Counted from the stretch's first letter, positions 1-5,793 are shown. The stretch: DNA of 7,619 bases from an uncultured Ilumatobacter sp. (GCA_937891565.1 CALAHA010000222.1:1-7619), one strand, 5' to 3'. A program made the numbers and translations. The notes: generated by a model not told the origin, from the letters alone.

Positions 1-84
1 TGTACCGCCTAATACGCGAATACACAATACCTCTTTGGCTCCACTGTTGTCTGCAACACGCAGACGACTTTCTTGCTGAATCAC
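1..84 (-). CDS. rplN: Large-subunit ribosomal protein L14, N-terminal part (cut by window edge)
   Basis: The first 28 codons of L14 are visible, starting MIQQESRLRVADNSGAKEVL and reaching the strongly conserved CIRVLGGT. L14 is a universal 50S protein that binds 23S rRNA and contributes to the intersubunit bridge region next to L19. The start is a GTG at 84-82 that overlaps the TGA stop of rpsQ (83-81) as GTGA, so translation is probably coupled. No other start would preserve the invariant MIQ(Q/P)E N-terminus. The gene continues beyond base 1, and its position after rpsQ is the usual spc-operon order. The identification rests on near-consensus family sequence; only the 3' part is unseen. Confidence 0.95.
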   Translation of the reverse strand, partial: MIQQESRLRVADNSGAKEVLCIRVLGGT

Positions 85-371
85 TTGGCACGCTCCAACA
101 CATCGATGACACGCCAGCGCTTTTTCTTGCTGAGCGCACGGGTTTCCATGACACGGACCTTGTCGCCAATGTTGACGTCGTTGGTCTCGTCATGGGCGTA
201 CAACTTGGTGGTCTGAAGGATCATCTTGTTGTACTTGGCATGCGGAACACGAGAGACAACGGCCACAACGGCGGTCTTGTCCATCTTGTTCGACACAACG
301 GTGCCTTCACGCACCTTGCGAGCGGTGCGCTCGAGGGTCTGTTCTGTGGTTTCTTCCACTGCTTCACTCAT
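81..371 (-). CDS. rpsQ: Small-subunit ribosomal protein S17
   Basis: A 96-residue S17, a primary 16S rRNA-binding protein of the OB-fold type that acts early in 30S assembly. Family hallmarks are visible: GTVVSNKMDKTAVVAV near residues 23-38, VPHAKYNKMILQTTKLYAHDE near 42-62, then IGDKVRVMETRALSKKKRW towards the C-terminus. The E. coli protein is about 84 residues. The extra length is an acidic N-terminal extension of roughly 18 residues (SEAVEETTEQTLERTARK), of a kind common in actinobacterial S17. The ATG at 371-369 lies 5 bases after the rpmC stop, with a purine-rich GGGAA about 9 bases upstream inside rpmC. Its stop overlaps the GTG of rplN. Confidence 0.97.
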   Translation of the reverse strand: MSEAVEETTEQTLERTARKVREGTVVSNKMDKTAVVAVVSRVPHAKYNKMILQTTKLYAHDETNDVNIGDKVRVMETRALSKKKRWRVIDVLERAK

Positions 372-376
372 GGGGC

Positions 377-589
377 TCAGTTCCCTGCCTCGGCCGCTTC
401 GATTTCTTTCGAGCGGATCAGCGTGTTGATGCGAGCGGTCTGCTTGCGAACTTTGCCAATTTCGGCGGTGTTCTCGAGCTGGCCGGTTGCGTTGCGAAAG
501 CGCAGGTTCAGCGCTTCCTGCTTGGTGGCCTGCAACTCTTCGATGAGTTCACCCATCGAGAGTTCAGCGAGTTCATTCTTCTTCGCCAC
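377..589 (-). CDS. rpmC: Large-subunit ribosomal protein L29
   Basis: A 70-residue L29, a small two-helix coiled 50S protein beside L23 near the exit of the nascent-chain tunnel, in the area where targeting factors dock. Recognisable residues are ELSMGELIEELQATKQEALNLRFRNATGQLENTAEIGKVRKQTARINTLI, matching the family pattern of (K/R)ELFNLRFQ...L.N...I..VR+.IARI.T. The start is GTG at 589-587, whose G is also the last base of the rplP TAG stop (TAGTG). The tail KEIEAAEAGN is a little longer and more acidic than usual. It sits between rplP and rpsQ as in the standard order. Confidence 0.96.
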   Translation of the reverse strand: MAKKNELAELSMGELIEELQATKQEALNLRFRNATGQLENTAEIGKVRKQTARINTLIRSKEIEAAEAGN

Positions 590-1005
590 TAGATCGGCTC
601 CTCACGGGTGATGATGCGGCACTTGATCGGCAGCTTCTGGATGGCCTTATTCAGGGCCAGCTTCGCGGTCGCTTCGTCGGGGTACGAAAGTTCGAACATC
701 GTCCGACCAGGCTTCACGACGGCAACCCAGAATTCGGGGTTGCCCTTGCCGGAACCCATACGGGTCTCGGCTGGCTTCTTCGTGACAGGCTTGTCCGGGA
801 AAATGTTGATCCAGACCTTGCCACCGCGCTTGATTGCACGAGTCATGGCAATACGGGCTGCTTCAATCTGACGGGCCGAGATCCAACCCGGCTCGAGAGC
901 TTGAATGCCGTACTCACCGAAGTGGAGGCCGGAGCCGCCCTTCGTTTGTCCCTTGGTGCGGCCGCGATGGTGTTTGCGGTGCGCGACTTTACGGGGCATC
1001 AACAT
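589..1005 (-). CDS. rplP: Large-subunit ribosomal protein L16
   Basis: A 138-residue L16, which binds 23S rRNA near the A-site tRNA elbow and is needed late in 50S assembly. The near-consensus stretch MLMPRKVAHRKHHRGR opens the protein. It is followed by GGSGLHFGEYGIQALEPGWISARQIEAARIAMTRAIKRGGKVWI and by FPDKPVTKKPAETRMGSGKGNPEFWVAVVKPGRTMFE. The Arg of TRMGSGKG corresponds to the Arg that is hydroxylated in E. coli L16. Two ATGs are possible (1005 and 999). The first is preferred because AAGGGAG at 1020-1014 lies 8 bases upstream of it and 14 from the second. It ends in a TAG that overlaps the rpmC start. Confidence 0.97.
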   Translation of the reverse strand: MLMPRKVAHRKHHRGRTKGQTKGGSGLHFGEYGIQALEPGWISARQIEAARIAMTRAIKRGGKVWINIFPDKPVTKKPAETRMGSGKGNPEFWVAVVKPGRTMFELSYPDEATAKLALNKAIQKLPIKCRIITREEPI

Positions 1006-1013
1006 TGGTCAAG

Positions 1014-1020
1014 CTCCCTT
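1014..1020 (-). promoter_or_regulatory. Ribosome binding site of rplP
   Basis: AAGGGAG on the minus strand lies in the 15-base gap between the rpsC stop and rplP. Its 8-base spacing to the ATG at 1005 decides between the two in-frame ATGs of rplP. Confidence 0.7.
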
Positions 1021-1920
1021 TCAGTCCGTGCCGCGGAGCCGCGGCGATTCGTTCGTTTCGCCCAGCGCGGTGCGCTTGGCGATTGCTTCTTCTTCGTCGA
1101 GCAACTTCTCGAGTTCCGGGTCAGCTTCTTTCACCAACGGCTGAGCGTCGGTGGCGGCAGCTTCGGCTTCGGGGCTTGCGGCCCTGGGGCCACCTGAGGA
1201 CACGACCTTGCGGGGTGCCGCTGCCTGGCCGGAGGTCTCGCCAACAGCCATCGCAGCTTCGCGCTGGATCTTGTCGTCGTTGACCTTCTTGTAGGGAAGG
1301 ATGTCGCCTTTGTAGATCCACACCTTGACGCCAACGCGGCCGGAGCTGGTCTTGGCTTCACGCAACCCATAGTCAATGTCAGCACGGAGGGTGTGCAACG
1401 GCACACGGCCTTCGCGGTACCACTCGGTACGGCTCATCTCGGCGCCGCCAAGACGGCCCGAGCACTGCACTCGGATACCCAGGGCGCCAGCACGCTGTGC
1501 GTTCTGCACGGCACGCTTCATGGCCCGTCGGAATGCGATGCGGTTGACCAGCTGGTCGGCGACGCCTTGGGCGATGAGAGCAGCATCGAGTTCCGGATTC
1601 TTGATCTCGACGATGTTGAGCTGGATCTTGCCGTTGCCAGTGATCTTGGTGATCATCTGGCGCAGCTCGTCAGCCTGGGCGCCACGGCGACCAATAACGA
1701 TGCCCGGACGTGCCGTGTGCACATCGACACGAAGCTTGTCACGGGTGCGCTCGATTTCAATACGGCTAATAGCAGCCGACTCGAGAACCGTCATTATTTC
1801 CTGGCGGATCGTCCAGTCTTCTGTGAGGTACTGCTTGTAGTCACGCTCACTGAACCAACGCGACTTCCAGTCGGTGGTGATTCCCAGACGGAATCCGTAC
1901 GGATTGATCTTCTGACCCAT
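1021..1920 (-). CDS. rpsC: Small-subunit ribosomal protein S3 with acidic C-terminal tail
   Basis: A 299-residue S3, part of the mRNA entry channel of the 30S subunit. It starts with the invariant MGQKINPYGFRLGI. The type II KH domain shows its RPGIVIGRRGAQADELR loop at about residues 71-87. The C-terminal S3 domain has GALGIRVQCSGRLGGAEMSRTEWYREG (about 145-171) and the highly conserved RVPLHTLRADIDYG (172-185). The core ends near residue 212. The remaining 85 or so residues are low-complexity, alanine-rich and acidic (for example DPELEKLLDEEEAIAK), against 233 residues in total for E. coli S3. Tails of this kind are known in actinobacterial S3. The ATG at 1920 shares one base with the rplV stop (TGATG) and is preceded by GGAGGAG at 1932-1926, the strongest Shine-Dalgarno site seen in this operon. 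Confidence 0.97.
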   Translation of the reverse strand: MGQKINPYGFRLGITTDWKSRWFSERDYKQYLTEDWTIRQEIMTVLESAAISRIEIERTRDKLRVDVHTARPGIVIGRRGAQADELRQMITKITGNGKIQLNIVEIKNPELDAALIAQGVADQLVNRIAFRRAMKRAVQNAQRAGALGIRVQCSGRLGGAEMSRTEWYREGRVPLHTLRADIDYGLREAKTSSGRVGVKVWIYKGDILPYKKVNDDKIQREAAMAVGETSGQAAAPRKVVSSGGPRAASPEAEAAATDAQPLVKEADPELEKLLDEEEAIAKRTALGETNESPRLRGTD

Positions 1921-2612
1921 CAGTTCTCCTCCGGCTTGTCAGCGGCCGTGTCGCTTGCAGTATCTATTGCAGTGTCTATTGCAGTGTCAATTGCGGTGTC
2001 GGTTGCTTCTTCTGTCGCGATGTCCTGGTCTGCACCAGGCTTCGAGGAGTCGACTACGGGAGCCGACTCTTCGGTTTCGACTGCAATGGCGGCGGCGTCG
2101 GCTTCAGCGCTGGTGTCGGCGGCCTGCTCCTTGGAGCGAGCAACACGGTCACGACGGCTGGTGGCGACGGGGCGGCCGCTGCCGGCACCCTGACGCTCAG
2201 CACGTGCCTGAATGATGGCGATCCGTGCGTCACTCATGCGAGCAACGATGATCGTCACGTGGCACGTGCGCTTGAGGATGCGGCTTGCACGGCCACGGGC
2301 ACGGGGCTTGAAACGCTTGAGCGTCGGGCCCTCGTCGGCGAAGCAGGCAATGATGAAGAGTTCGTCAGCATCTTGGTTGTCATTGTTGACCGCGTTGGCG
2401 ACTGCCGAGGCGAGCAGCTTGCGGACCGGGATCGCCGTATGGCGCTCGGTCAGCTGCAAGATCTGGTCAGCCGACTTGACGTCGAGGCCGCGAACCAGGT
2501 CGAGCACTACACGAACCTTGGAGGCCGAGGTGCGGACGTACTTGGCGGTGGCCTTCGTACCGGACCGTTCGCCAGCTACGTACGACTTCTCGTTGAGCTT
2601 GGGGCCGGTCAT
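1920..2612 (-). CDS. rplV: Large-subunit ribosomal protein L22 with long acidic C-terminal extension
   Basis: A 230-residue L22. This protein binds 23S rRNA domains and sends a beta-hairpin into the nascent-chain exit tunnel opposite L4. The family core (residues about 20-126) contains AKYVRTSASKVRVVLDLVRG, ANAVNNDNQDADELFI, and the hairpin/terminal motif DEGPTLKRFKPRARGRASRILKRTCHVTIIV. E. coli L22 is 110 residues, so the last 100 or so residues (DNA about 1923-2228) are an addition: a basic linker (SRRDRVARSKEQ) followed by an Ala/Asp/Glu/Thr-rich tail. That tail ends in a tandem repeat of the four-residue unit AIDT. Long acidic tails occur on L22 of other actinobacteria, but the repeat looks local. 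The ATG at 2612 overlaps the rpsS stop as TAATG; GAGGAG at 2628-2623 is the likely ribosome binding site. Confidence 0.97.
   Translation of the reverse strand: MTGPKLNEKSYVAGERSGTKATAKYVRTSASKVRVVLDLVRGLDVKSADQILQLTERHTAIPVRKLLASAVANAVNNDNQDADELFIIACFADEGPTLKRFKPRARGRASRILKRTCHVTIIVARMSDARIAIIQARAERQGAGSGRPVATSRRDRVARSKEQAADTSAEADAAAIAVETEESAPVVDSSKPGADQDIATEEATDTAIDTAIDTAIDTASDTAADKPEEN
1945..2004 (-). repeat. Five 12-bp tandem units inside rplV
   Basis: On the plus strand the units are GCCGTGTCGCTT, GCAGTATCTATT, GCAGTGTCTATT, GCAGTGTCAATT and GCGGTGTCGGTT, at 1945, 1957, 1969, 1981 and 1993. The middle three differ by only one or two bases. Each unit encodes four residues of the A-I-D-T type in the L22 tail, so gain or loss of a unit keeps the frame. 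The block is more AT-rich than the flanking gene. It looks like a recent slippage-type expansion. Confidence 0.9.
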
Positions 2613-2890
2613 TAGCGACGTGCTCCTCGTTCTTGACCCGCGTGGAACTTGAAGGTGCGGGTGGGGCTGAACTCACCGAGCTTGTGGCCGACCATCGACT
2701 CGGTCACGTAGACCGGGACGTGCTTACGACCGTCGTGGACGGCAAGCGTGTGGCCGACCATGTCGGGGATGATTGTCGAGCGACGGCTCCAGGTCTTGAT
2801 GACCTTGCGCTCGCCGGCTTCGTTCTGGGCATCGATCTTCTTGAGCAAATGCTCGTCGACGAAGGGGCCCTTTTTGAGACTGCGTGTCAT
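2612..2890 (-). CDS. rpsS: Small-subunit ribosomal protein S19
   Basis: A 92-residue S19, which pairs with S13 in the 30S head near the A site. It begins with the canonical MTRSLKKGPFVDEHLLKKI and continues with KVIKTWSRRSTIIPDMVGHTLAVHDGRKHVPVYVTESMVGHKLGEFSPTRTF. The usual family ending after TRTF is RGH; here it reads KFH, a mild local change. The reading frame stays open upstream to 3013, but that stretch only covers the end of rplB in another frame. The ATG at 2890 gives the family start and normal length. The 29-base gap after rplB carries a weak purine-rich site (GAAAGAGA). The stop TAA overlaps the rplV ATG by one base. Confidence 0.97.
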   Translation of the reverse strand: MTRSLKKGPFVDEHLLKKIDAQNEAGERKVIKTWSRRSTIIPDMVGHTLAVHDGRKHVPVYVTESMVGHKLGEFSPTRTFKFHAGQERGARR

Positions 2891-2919
2891 GTTTCTGTAT
2901 CTCTTTCTCAGCCAACGCG

Positions 2920-3756
2920 TTAGCGACGGCCACGTCCCGAACGACGGCGGCGGATAAGGAGGTCCTGACTCGGCTTCTTCTTGTTGCGAGTTCGGCTCTC
3001 GGGCTTGCCCCATGGGGACACTGCTGGGCGACCACCGGAGGTGCGGCCTTCGCCACCACCCAGGGGGTGATCGACCGGGTTCATTGCAACACCACGGGTC
3101 TGGGGCTTGACGCCCTTCCAGCGGTTGCGACCGGCCTTACCGATTTTGATCAGCTCGTGCTCGGAGTTACCAACTTCGCCAACGGTTGCACGGCAGTCGA
3201 TGAGCACGCGGCGCATCTCGGTGGACGGCATACGCAGGGTTGCGTGATCGCCATCCTTTGCGACGAGCTGCACGGAAATACCGGCGGATCGGCCGATCTT
3301 GCCACCCTGGCCGGGGCGCAGTTCAACGTTGTGGATGGTGGTACCGACCGGGATGAACCGGAGTGGCATGGCGTTGCCGGGCTTGATGTCCGAGCCCTGG
3401 CCGGAGACGACATGGTCGCCGACTCCGAGGCCACGGGGAGCCAAGATGTATGCCTTTTGACCGTCTGAGTAATGCAGGAGTGCAATACGGCAGGTGCGGT
3501 TTGGGTCATACTCGATGGCGGCGACCTTGGCGGTAACGCCATCTTTGACTCGCTTGAAGTCAATGATGCGGTACTGCTGCTTGTGGCCACCACCGCGGTG
3601 ACGGCTGGTTTTGCGACCGTAGCTGTTACGGCCACCGGTGCGGCTCTTCGGTGCGAGCAGCGTCTTTTCTGGCGTCGTCTTCGTGACGTCGCTGAAGTCG
3701 GAGCTCGTCTGGAAGCGACGGCCGGGTGATGTGGGCTTGCGTGAACGAATTGCCAT
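2920..3756 (-). CDS. rplB: Large-subunit ribosomal protein L2
   Basis: A 278-residue L2, a primary 23S rRNA-binding protein needed for subunit association and peptidyl-transferase centre integrity. Family landmarks are GGRNSYGRKTSRHRGGGHKQQYRIIDF (residues about 41-67), EYDPNRTCRIALLHYSDGQKAYILAP (82-107), RPGQGGKIGRSAG (147-159) and VAMNPVDHP (223-231). His230 matches the functionally important His229 of E. coli L2. The next motif reads HPLGGGEG instead of HPHGGGEG, and GGRHPVSPWG is replaced by GGRPAVSPWG (both checked on the DNA). The C-terminus is strongly basic (IRRRRSGRGRR), as expected. The ATG at 3756 follows the rplW stop by 7 bases with only a weak Shine-Dalgarno site, so coupling to rplW is plausible. 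Confidence 0.97.
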   Translation of the reverse strand: MAIRSRKPTSPGRRFQTSSDFSDVTKTTPEKTLLAPKSRTGGRNSYGRKTSRHRGGGHKQQYRIIDFKRVKDGVTAKVAAIEYDPNRTCRIALLHYSDGQKAYILAPRGLGVGDHVVSGQGSDIKPGNAMPLRFIPVGTTIHNVELRPGQGGKIGRSAGISVQLVAKDGDHATLRMPSTEMRRVLIDCRATVGEVGNSEHELIKIGKAGRNRWKGVKPQTRGVAMNPVDHPLGGGEGRTSGGRPAVSPWGKPESRTRNKKKPSQDLLIRRRRSGRGRR

Positions 3757-3763
3757 GATGCGC

Positions 3764-4051
3764 TCAGTTCTCGAACAGCGGGATTTCGCCCGCTGACAGG
3801 GTGACGATGGCCCGCTTTTGGCTGGGCTTCTGACCGACGCGGTTGGTACCGCGGGTGCGCTTGCGCTTGCCCTGTCGGTTGAGCGTGTTCACACTGCGAA
3901 CCTCAACGCCCCAAATGCTCTCGACCGCATCGCGGATCTCGGGCTTGGAGGCCGTCTTGGCCACTTCGAAGGTGTACACGCCGGTCTCGATGAGGGCGTA
4001 GCTCTTCTCGGAAACGATCGGAGCAATGATGATGTCGCGGGGATCCTTCAT
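3764..4051 (-). CDS. rplW: Large-subunit ribosomal protein L23
   Basis: A 95-residue L23, which sits at the tunnel exit and forms the docking site for trigger factor, SRP and the translocon. It starts KDPRDIIIAPIVSEKSYALIETGVYTFEVAKTASKPEIRDAVESIWGVEVRSVNTLNRQGKRKRTR, matching the family pattern (I(I/L)xPxxTEKS; FxVxxxAxKxxIxxAVExxFxVxVxxVNT). The length is normal and there is no extension. The ATG at 4051 follows the rplD stop after a single base (TGACATG), with a very good GAGGAG site at 4064-4059 inside the end of rplD. Confidence 0.96.
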   Translation of the reverse strand: MKDPRDIIIAPIVSEKSYALIETGVYTFEVAKTASKPEIRDAVESIWGVEVRSVNTLNRQGKRKRTRGTNRVGQKPSQKRAIVTLSAGEIPLFEN

Positions 4052-4052
4052 G

Positions 4053-4958
4053 TCAGGACTCCTCTTCCTTCTTCAGCTGCGAAGCGGGGCGGGTGAAGCC
4101 AGCAGACTCTGCGGCTTCTTCAGTGGCGAACCAAACTTCGGCGACCGTCCGGTTGTAGAAGGACGTTCCGGGAAGGTGGTAGAGCTTCGAGCTGGCGTTG
4201 CCCTTGATGGGGAAACCATCGGGCATTTCGTCGCCCTCGATCGGAGCGTGCGAGCCTTCGCCATAGGGCGATGCAGCAGCTTCGGCGGCGGGCTTGTCAG
4301 CCTTCGGCTTGGCGACGGGCTTGTCAGCCTTCGGCGCTGCGACCTGCGCTTCACGAGCAGGAACAACGTCCTTGCTGAACACGATCCAGTCGTTGCACAG
4401 CACGTCGTACGTGTTGAGCTCTCCGGGGCTGATGACGTGCACGTGCGGCAGGTTGCGGAAGCTCAAAGCAGCATTTGCGTCGTCACGGCCGACGACCACG
4501 AGCACCGTGCCCGAAATGTCGAGAGCGGCGAGGAGCGCCTTGGCGTCCTTAGTCTTGGGTGAGTTGATGCCGTAGCTATCGACGACGATGACTTTGCCTT
4601 CAGCAGCGCGGTCAGACAATGCCGAGCGGAGGGCCGCTTTGATCATCTTCTTGGGCGTCTTCTGGCTGTAGCTGCGAGGCTTGGGAGCCAACGCAACGCC
4701 ACCACCGGCGAACTGCGGTGCACGGATTGAACCCTGACGAGCGTTACCTGTGCCCTTCTGGGCGTACGGCTTGCGACCACCACCACGCACTTCGGCGCGG
4801 GTTTTGGCGCTCTGTGTGCCAGCACGACGTGCGGCCAGCTGAGCGGTAACGACCTGGTGCATGAGCGGCACGTTCGGCACGATGCCGAAGATGGCGTCAT
4901 CGAGGTCAACCGAGCCGGCGTCTTTACCGGAAGCGTTCTTGAGAGTCAGTGATGCCAT
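4053..4958 (-). CDS. rplD: Large-subunit ribosomal protein L4 fused to a C-terminal sunset-like domain
   Basis: A 301-residue protein; E. coli L4 is 201. Residues 1-200 or so are a normal L4, including the tunnel-lining loop RAEVRGGGRKPYAQKGTGNARQGSIRAPQFAGGGVA (about 54-89) and SQKTPKKMIKAALRSALSD (98-116). In other bacteria L4 constricts the exit tunnel opposite L22, and in E. coli it also represses its own operon. A Lys/Ala/Pro/Asp-rich linker follows (about 203-230), then a compact aromatic-containing module (231-292) unlike any known part of L4. The ATG at 4958 gives the family start MASLTLKN. The open frame up to 5201 is rejected because it runs through rplC. The start lies one base after the rplC stop (TGACATG), and GGAAAGG at 4974-4968 is the ribosome binding site. 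Confidence 0.95.
   Translation of the reverse strand: MASLTLKNASGKDAGSVDLDDAIFGIVPNVPLMHQVVTAQLAARRAGTQSAKTRAEVRGGGRKPYAQKGTGNARQGSIRAPQFAGGGVALAPKPRSYSQKTPKKMIKAALRSALSDRAAEGKVIVVDSYGINSPKTKDAKALLAALDISGTVLVVVGRDDANAALSFRNLPHVHVISPGELNTYDVLCNDWIVFSKDVVPAREAQVAAPKADKPVAKPKADKPAAEAAASPYGEGSHAPIEGDEMPDGFPIKGNASSKLYHLPGTSFYNRTVAEVWFATEEAAESAGFTRPASQLKKEEES
4083..4268 (-). other. Sunset-like domain at the C-terminus of L4
   Basis: These bases encode L4 residues 231-292. Visible motifs are PYGEGSHAP, then DGFPIKGNASSKLYHLPG, SFYNRT, AEVWFATEEAAESAGF and the closing RPA. From memory this follows the pattern IKGN.(D/S)S.(L)YH.PG....Y..T.AEVWF.(T/D)EE.A..AGF of the actinobacterial 'sunset' domain, for example in variants of the mycobacterial channel accessory protein ArfC. 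There an APYGPGSA-type stretch also precedes it. The domain's function is not known to me. Assignment is by recalled pattern only, not by a database search. Confidence 0.7.
4289..4335 (-). repeat. Two 20-bp direct repeats in the L4 linker
   Basis: An identical 20-base copy occurs at 4289-4308 and 4316-4335 (27-base period, 7-base spacer). It encodes the repeated PKADKP unit of the Lys/Ala/Pro linker between the L4 core and the sunset-like module. It is probably an in-frame linker duplication. Confidence 0.85.
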
Positions 4959-4959
4959 G

Positions 4960-5607
4960 TCAGGAAACCTTTCCAGCGAACTTGACTGCGTTGCGGACGA
5001 TGACGACGCCGCCGGCGGGTCCGGGAACGGAGCCCTTAATAAGCAGAATGTTTCGCTCGACGTCGCTCTTGACGACTTCGAGGTTCTGCGTCGTGACCTG
5101 CTCATGGCCCATGTGGCCTGCCATGCGCATGCCCTTGAAGACACGAGCTGGGAAGGCACACTGGCCGATGGCGCCAGGCTTACGGTGGTTCTTGTGAGCA
5201 CCGTGCGAGGCAGGTGCTCCCTTAAAGTTGTGACGCTTCATGACACCGGCAAAGCCCTTACCACGGCTGGTTGCGGTCACATCGACCTTCGTACCAGCGG
5301 CGATTTGCTCGACCGTGATTTCTTGGCCGACTTCGAAGCCATCTACGGAATCGAGACGCAGCTCAACGAGCCGCTTACCCGGCTCGACGCCGGCTTTCTC
5401 AAAGTGCCCGGCCTGCGGCTTGTTCAGCTTGTTGGCGTTCTTCTGTCCGTAGGTCACCTGCAAAGCGGTGTATCCATCACGTTCATTGGTCTTGATCTGC
5501 ACGATGCGCATAGGTGCAACACGAAGCATTGTGACGGGAACGACTTTGTCGTCCACCCACGTTTGCGTCATGCCGACCTTTTCGCCGACGATCGCTTGTT
5601 GTGCCAT
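4960..5607 (-). CDS. rplC: Large-subunit ribosomal protein L3
   Basis: A 215-residue L3, an early 50S assembly protein whose central loop reaches close to the peptidyl-transferase centre. It starts AQQAIVGEKVGMTQTW. The central part has VDVTATSRGKGFAGVMKRHNFKG (about 108-130), SHGAHKNHRKPGAIGQC (134-150) and FPARVFKGMRMAGHMGHEQVTTQNL (152-176). Ala151 occupies the place of the Gln that PrmB methylates in E. coli L3, as I recall for other actinobacterial L3 proteins. The frame is open upstream to a TTG at 5691, but only the ATG at 5607 gives the family start. GGAAAGG at 5623-5617 lies 9 bases upstream, the same site and spacing as rplD. This is the first gene of the operon here, with no rpsJ before it. 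Confidence 0.97.
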   Translation of the reverse strand: MAQQAIVGEKVGMTQTWVDDKVVPVTMLRVAPMRIVQIKTNERDGYTALQVTYGQKNANKLNKPQAGHFEKAGVEPGKRLVELRLDSVDGFEVGQEITVEQIAAGTKVDVTATSRGKGFAGVMKRHNFKGAPASHGAHKNHRKPGAIGQCAFPARVFKGMRMAGHMGHEQVTTQNLEVVKSDVERNILLIKGSVPGPAGGVVIVRNAVKFAGKVS

Positions 5608-5616
5608 TTCCGGCAG

Positions 5617-5623
5617 CCTTTCC
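5617..5623 (-). promoter_or_regulatory. Ribosome binding site of rplC
   Basis: GGAAAGG on the minus strand, 9 bases before the ATG at 5607. It supports that start over the upstream TTG at 5691, which has no comparable site. Confidence 0.6.
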
Positions 5624-5668
5624 GTTGTCCAAGCCGTCCGGCGATATACCGGGGGCTCTCCACGCAAA

Positions 5669-5718
5669 TGCTCCGGGCCTGGACACACCAATATTGGTGC
5701 ACTCAGACGCTCGGAGCA
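5669..5718 (-). other. Inverted repeat enclosing the palindrome, possible leader structure
   Basis: TGCTCCG (5669-5675) and CGGAGCA (5712-5718) are perfect 7-bp arms separated by 36 bases. Those 36 bases contain the CACCAATATTGGTG palindrome. In RNA made from the proposed promoter they could form a branched leader hairpin about 60 bases before the rplC Shine-Dalgarno site. This would be a natural place for autogenous control by a ribosomal protein, but no known leader consensus is recognised. Confidence 0.35.
5686..5699. promoter_or_regulatory. Perfect 14-bp palindrome CACCAATATTGGTG
   Basis: An exact two-fold symmetric site with an AT-rich centre, just downstream of the candidate -10 element of the ribosomal operon. 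It could be a dimeric repressor operator. As RNA it could form a 5-bp hairpin with AUAU loop, extended by three G-U pairs. The symmetry is certain; the role is a guess. Confidence 0.4.
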
Positions 5719-5721
5719 CGA

Positions 5722-5752
5722 TGTATAGGGTGCCGTGCGGTTCCGTTCCCAA
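5722..5752 (-). promoter_or_regulatory. Candidate promoter of the ribosomal operon
   Basis: A minus-strand -10-like TATACA (5727-5722, followed by T) is the best A/T hexamer in the gap. A weak -35 candidate is TTGGGA at 5752-5747, with an over-long 19-base spacer; GGAAC at 5749-5745 would have a 17-base spacer. Transcription would start near 5715, giving a leader of about 108 bases to the rplC ATG. Actinobacterial -35 elements are poorly conserved, so this is only a prediction. Confidence 0.35.
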
Positions 5753-5793
5753 CGTCGGGGAGGGCCTACACGAACATCATTTGTCGTTCTTGT

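Noticed and set aside
2891..3013. N-terminal extension of S19 by 41 residues.
   Set aside because: The stretch overlaps the end of rplB in another frame, and the family start MTRSLKKGPF is an ATG at 2890.
4959..5201. N-terminal extension of L4 by 81 residues.
   Set aside because: It runs antiparallel to no gene but lies wholly within rplC in a different frame; the conserved L4 start and a ribosome binding site are at 4958.
4960..5607. Ala at the PrmB methylation position of L3 as an oddity.
   Set aside because: As I recall, actinobacterial L3 proteins commonly lack the Gln, so this is expected for the lineage.
5608..5691. N-terminal extension of L3 from a TTG at 5691.
   Set aside because: The sequence has no L3 similarity, includes the palindrome and leader, and lacks a ribosome binding site.
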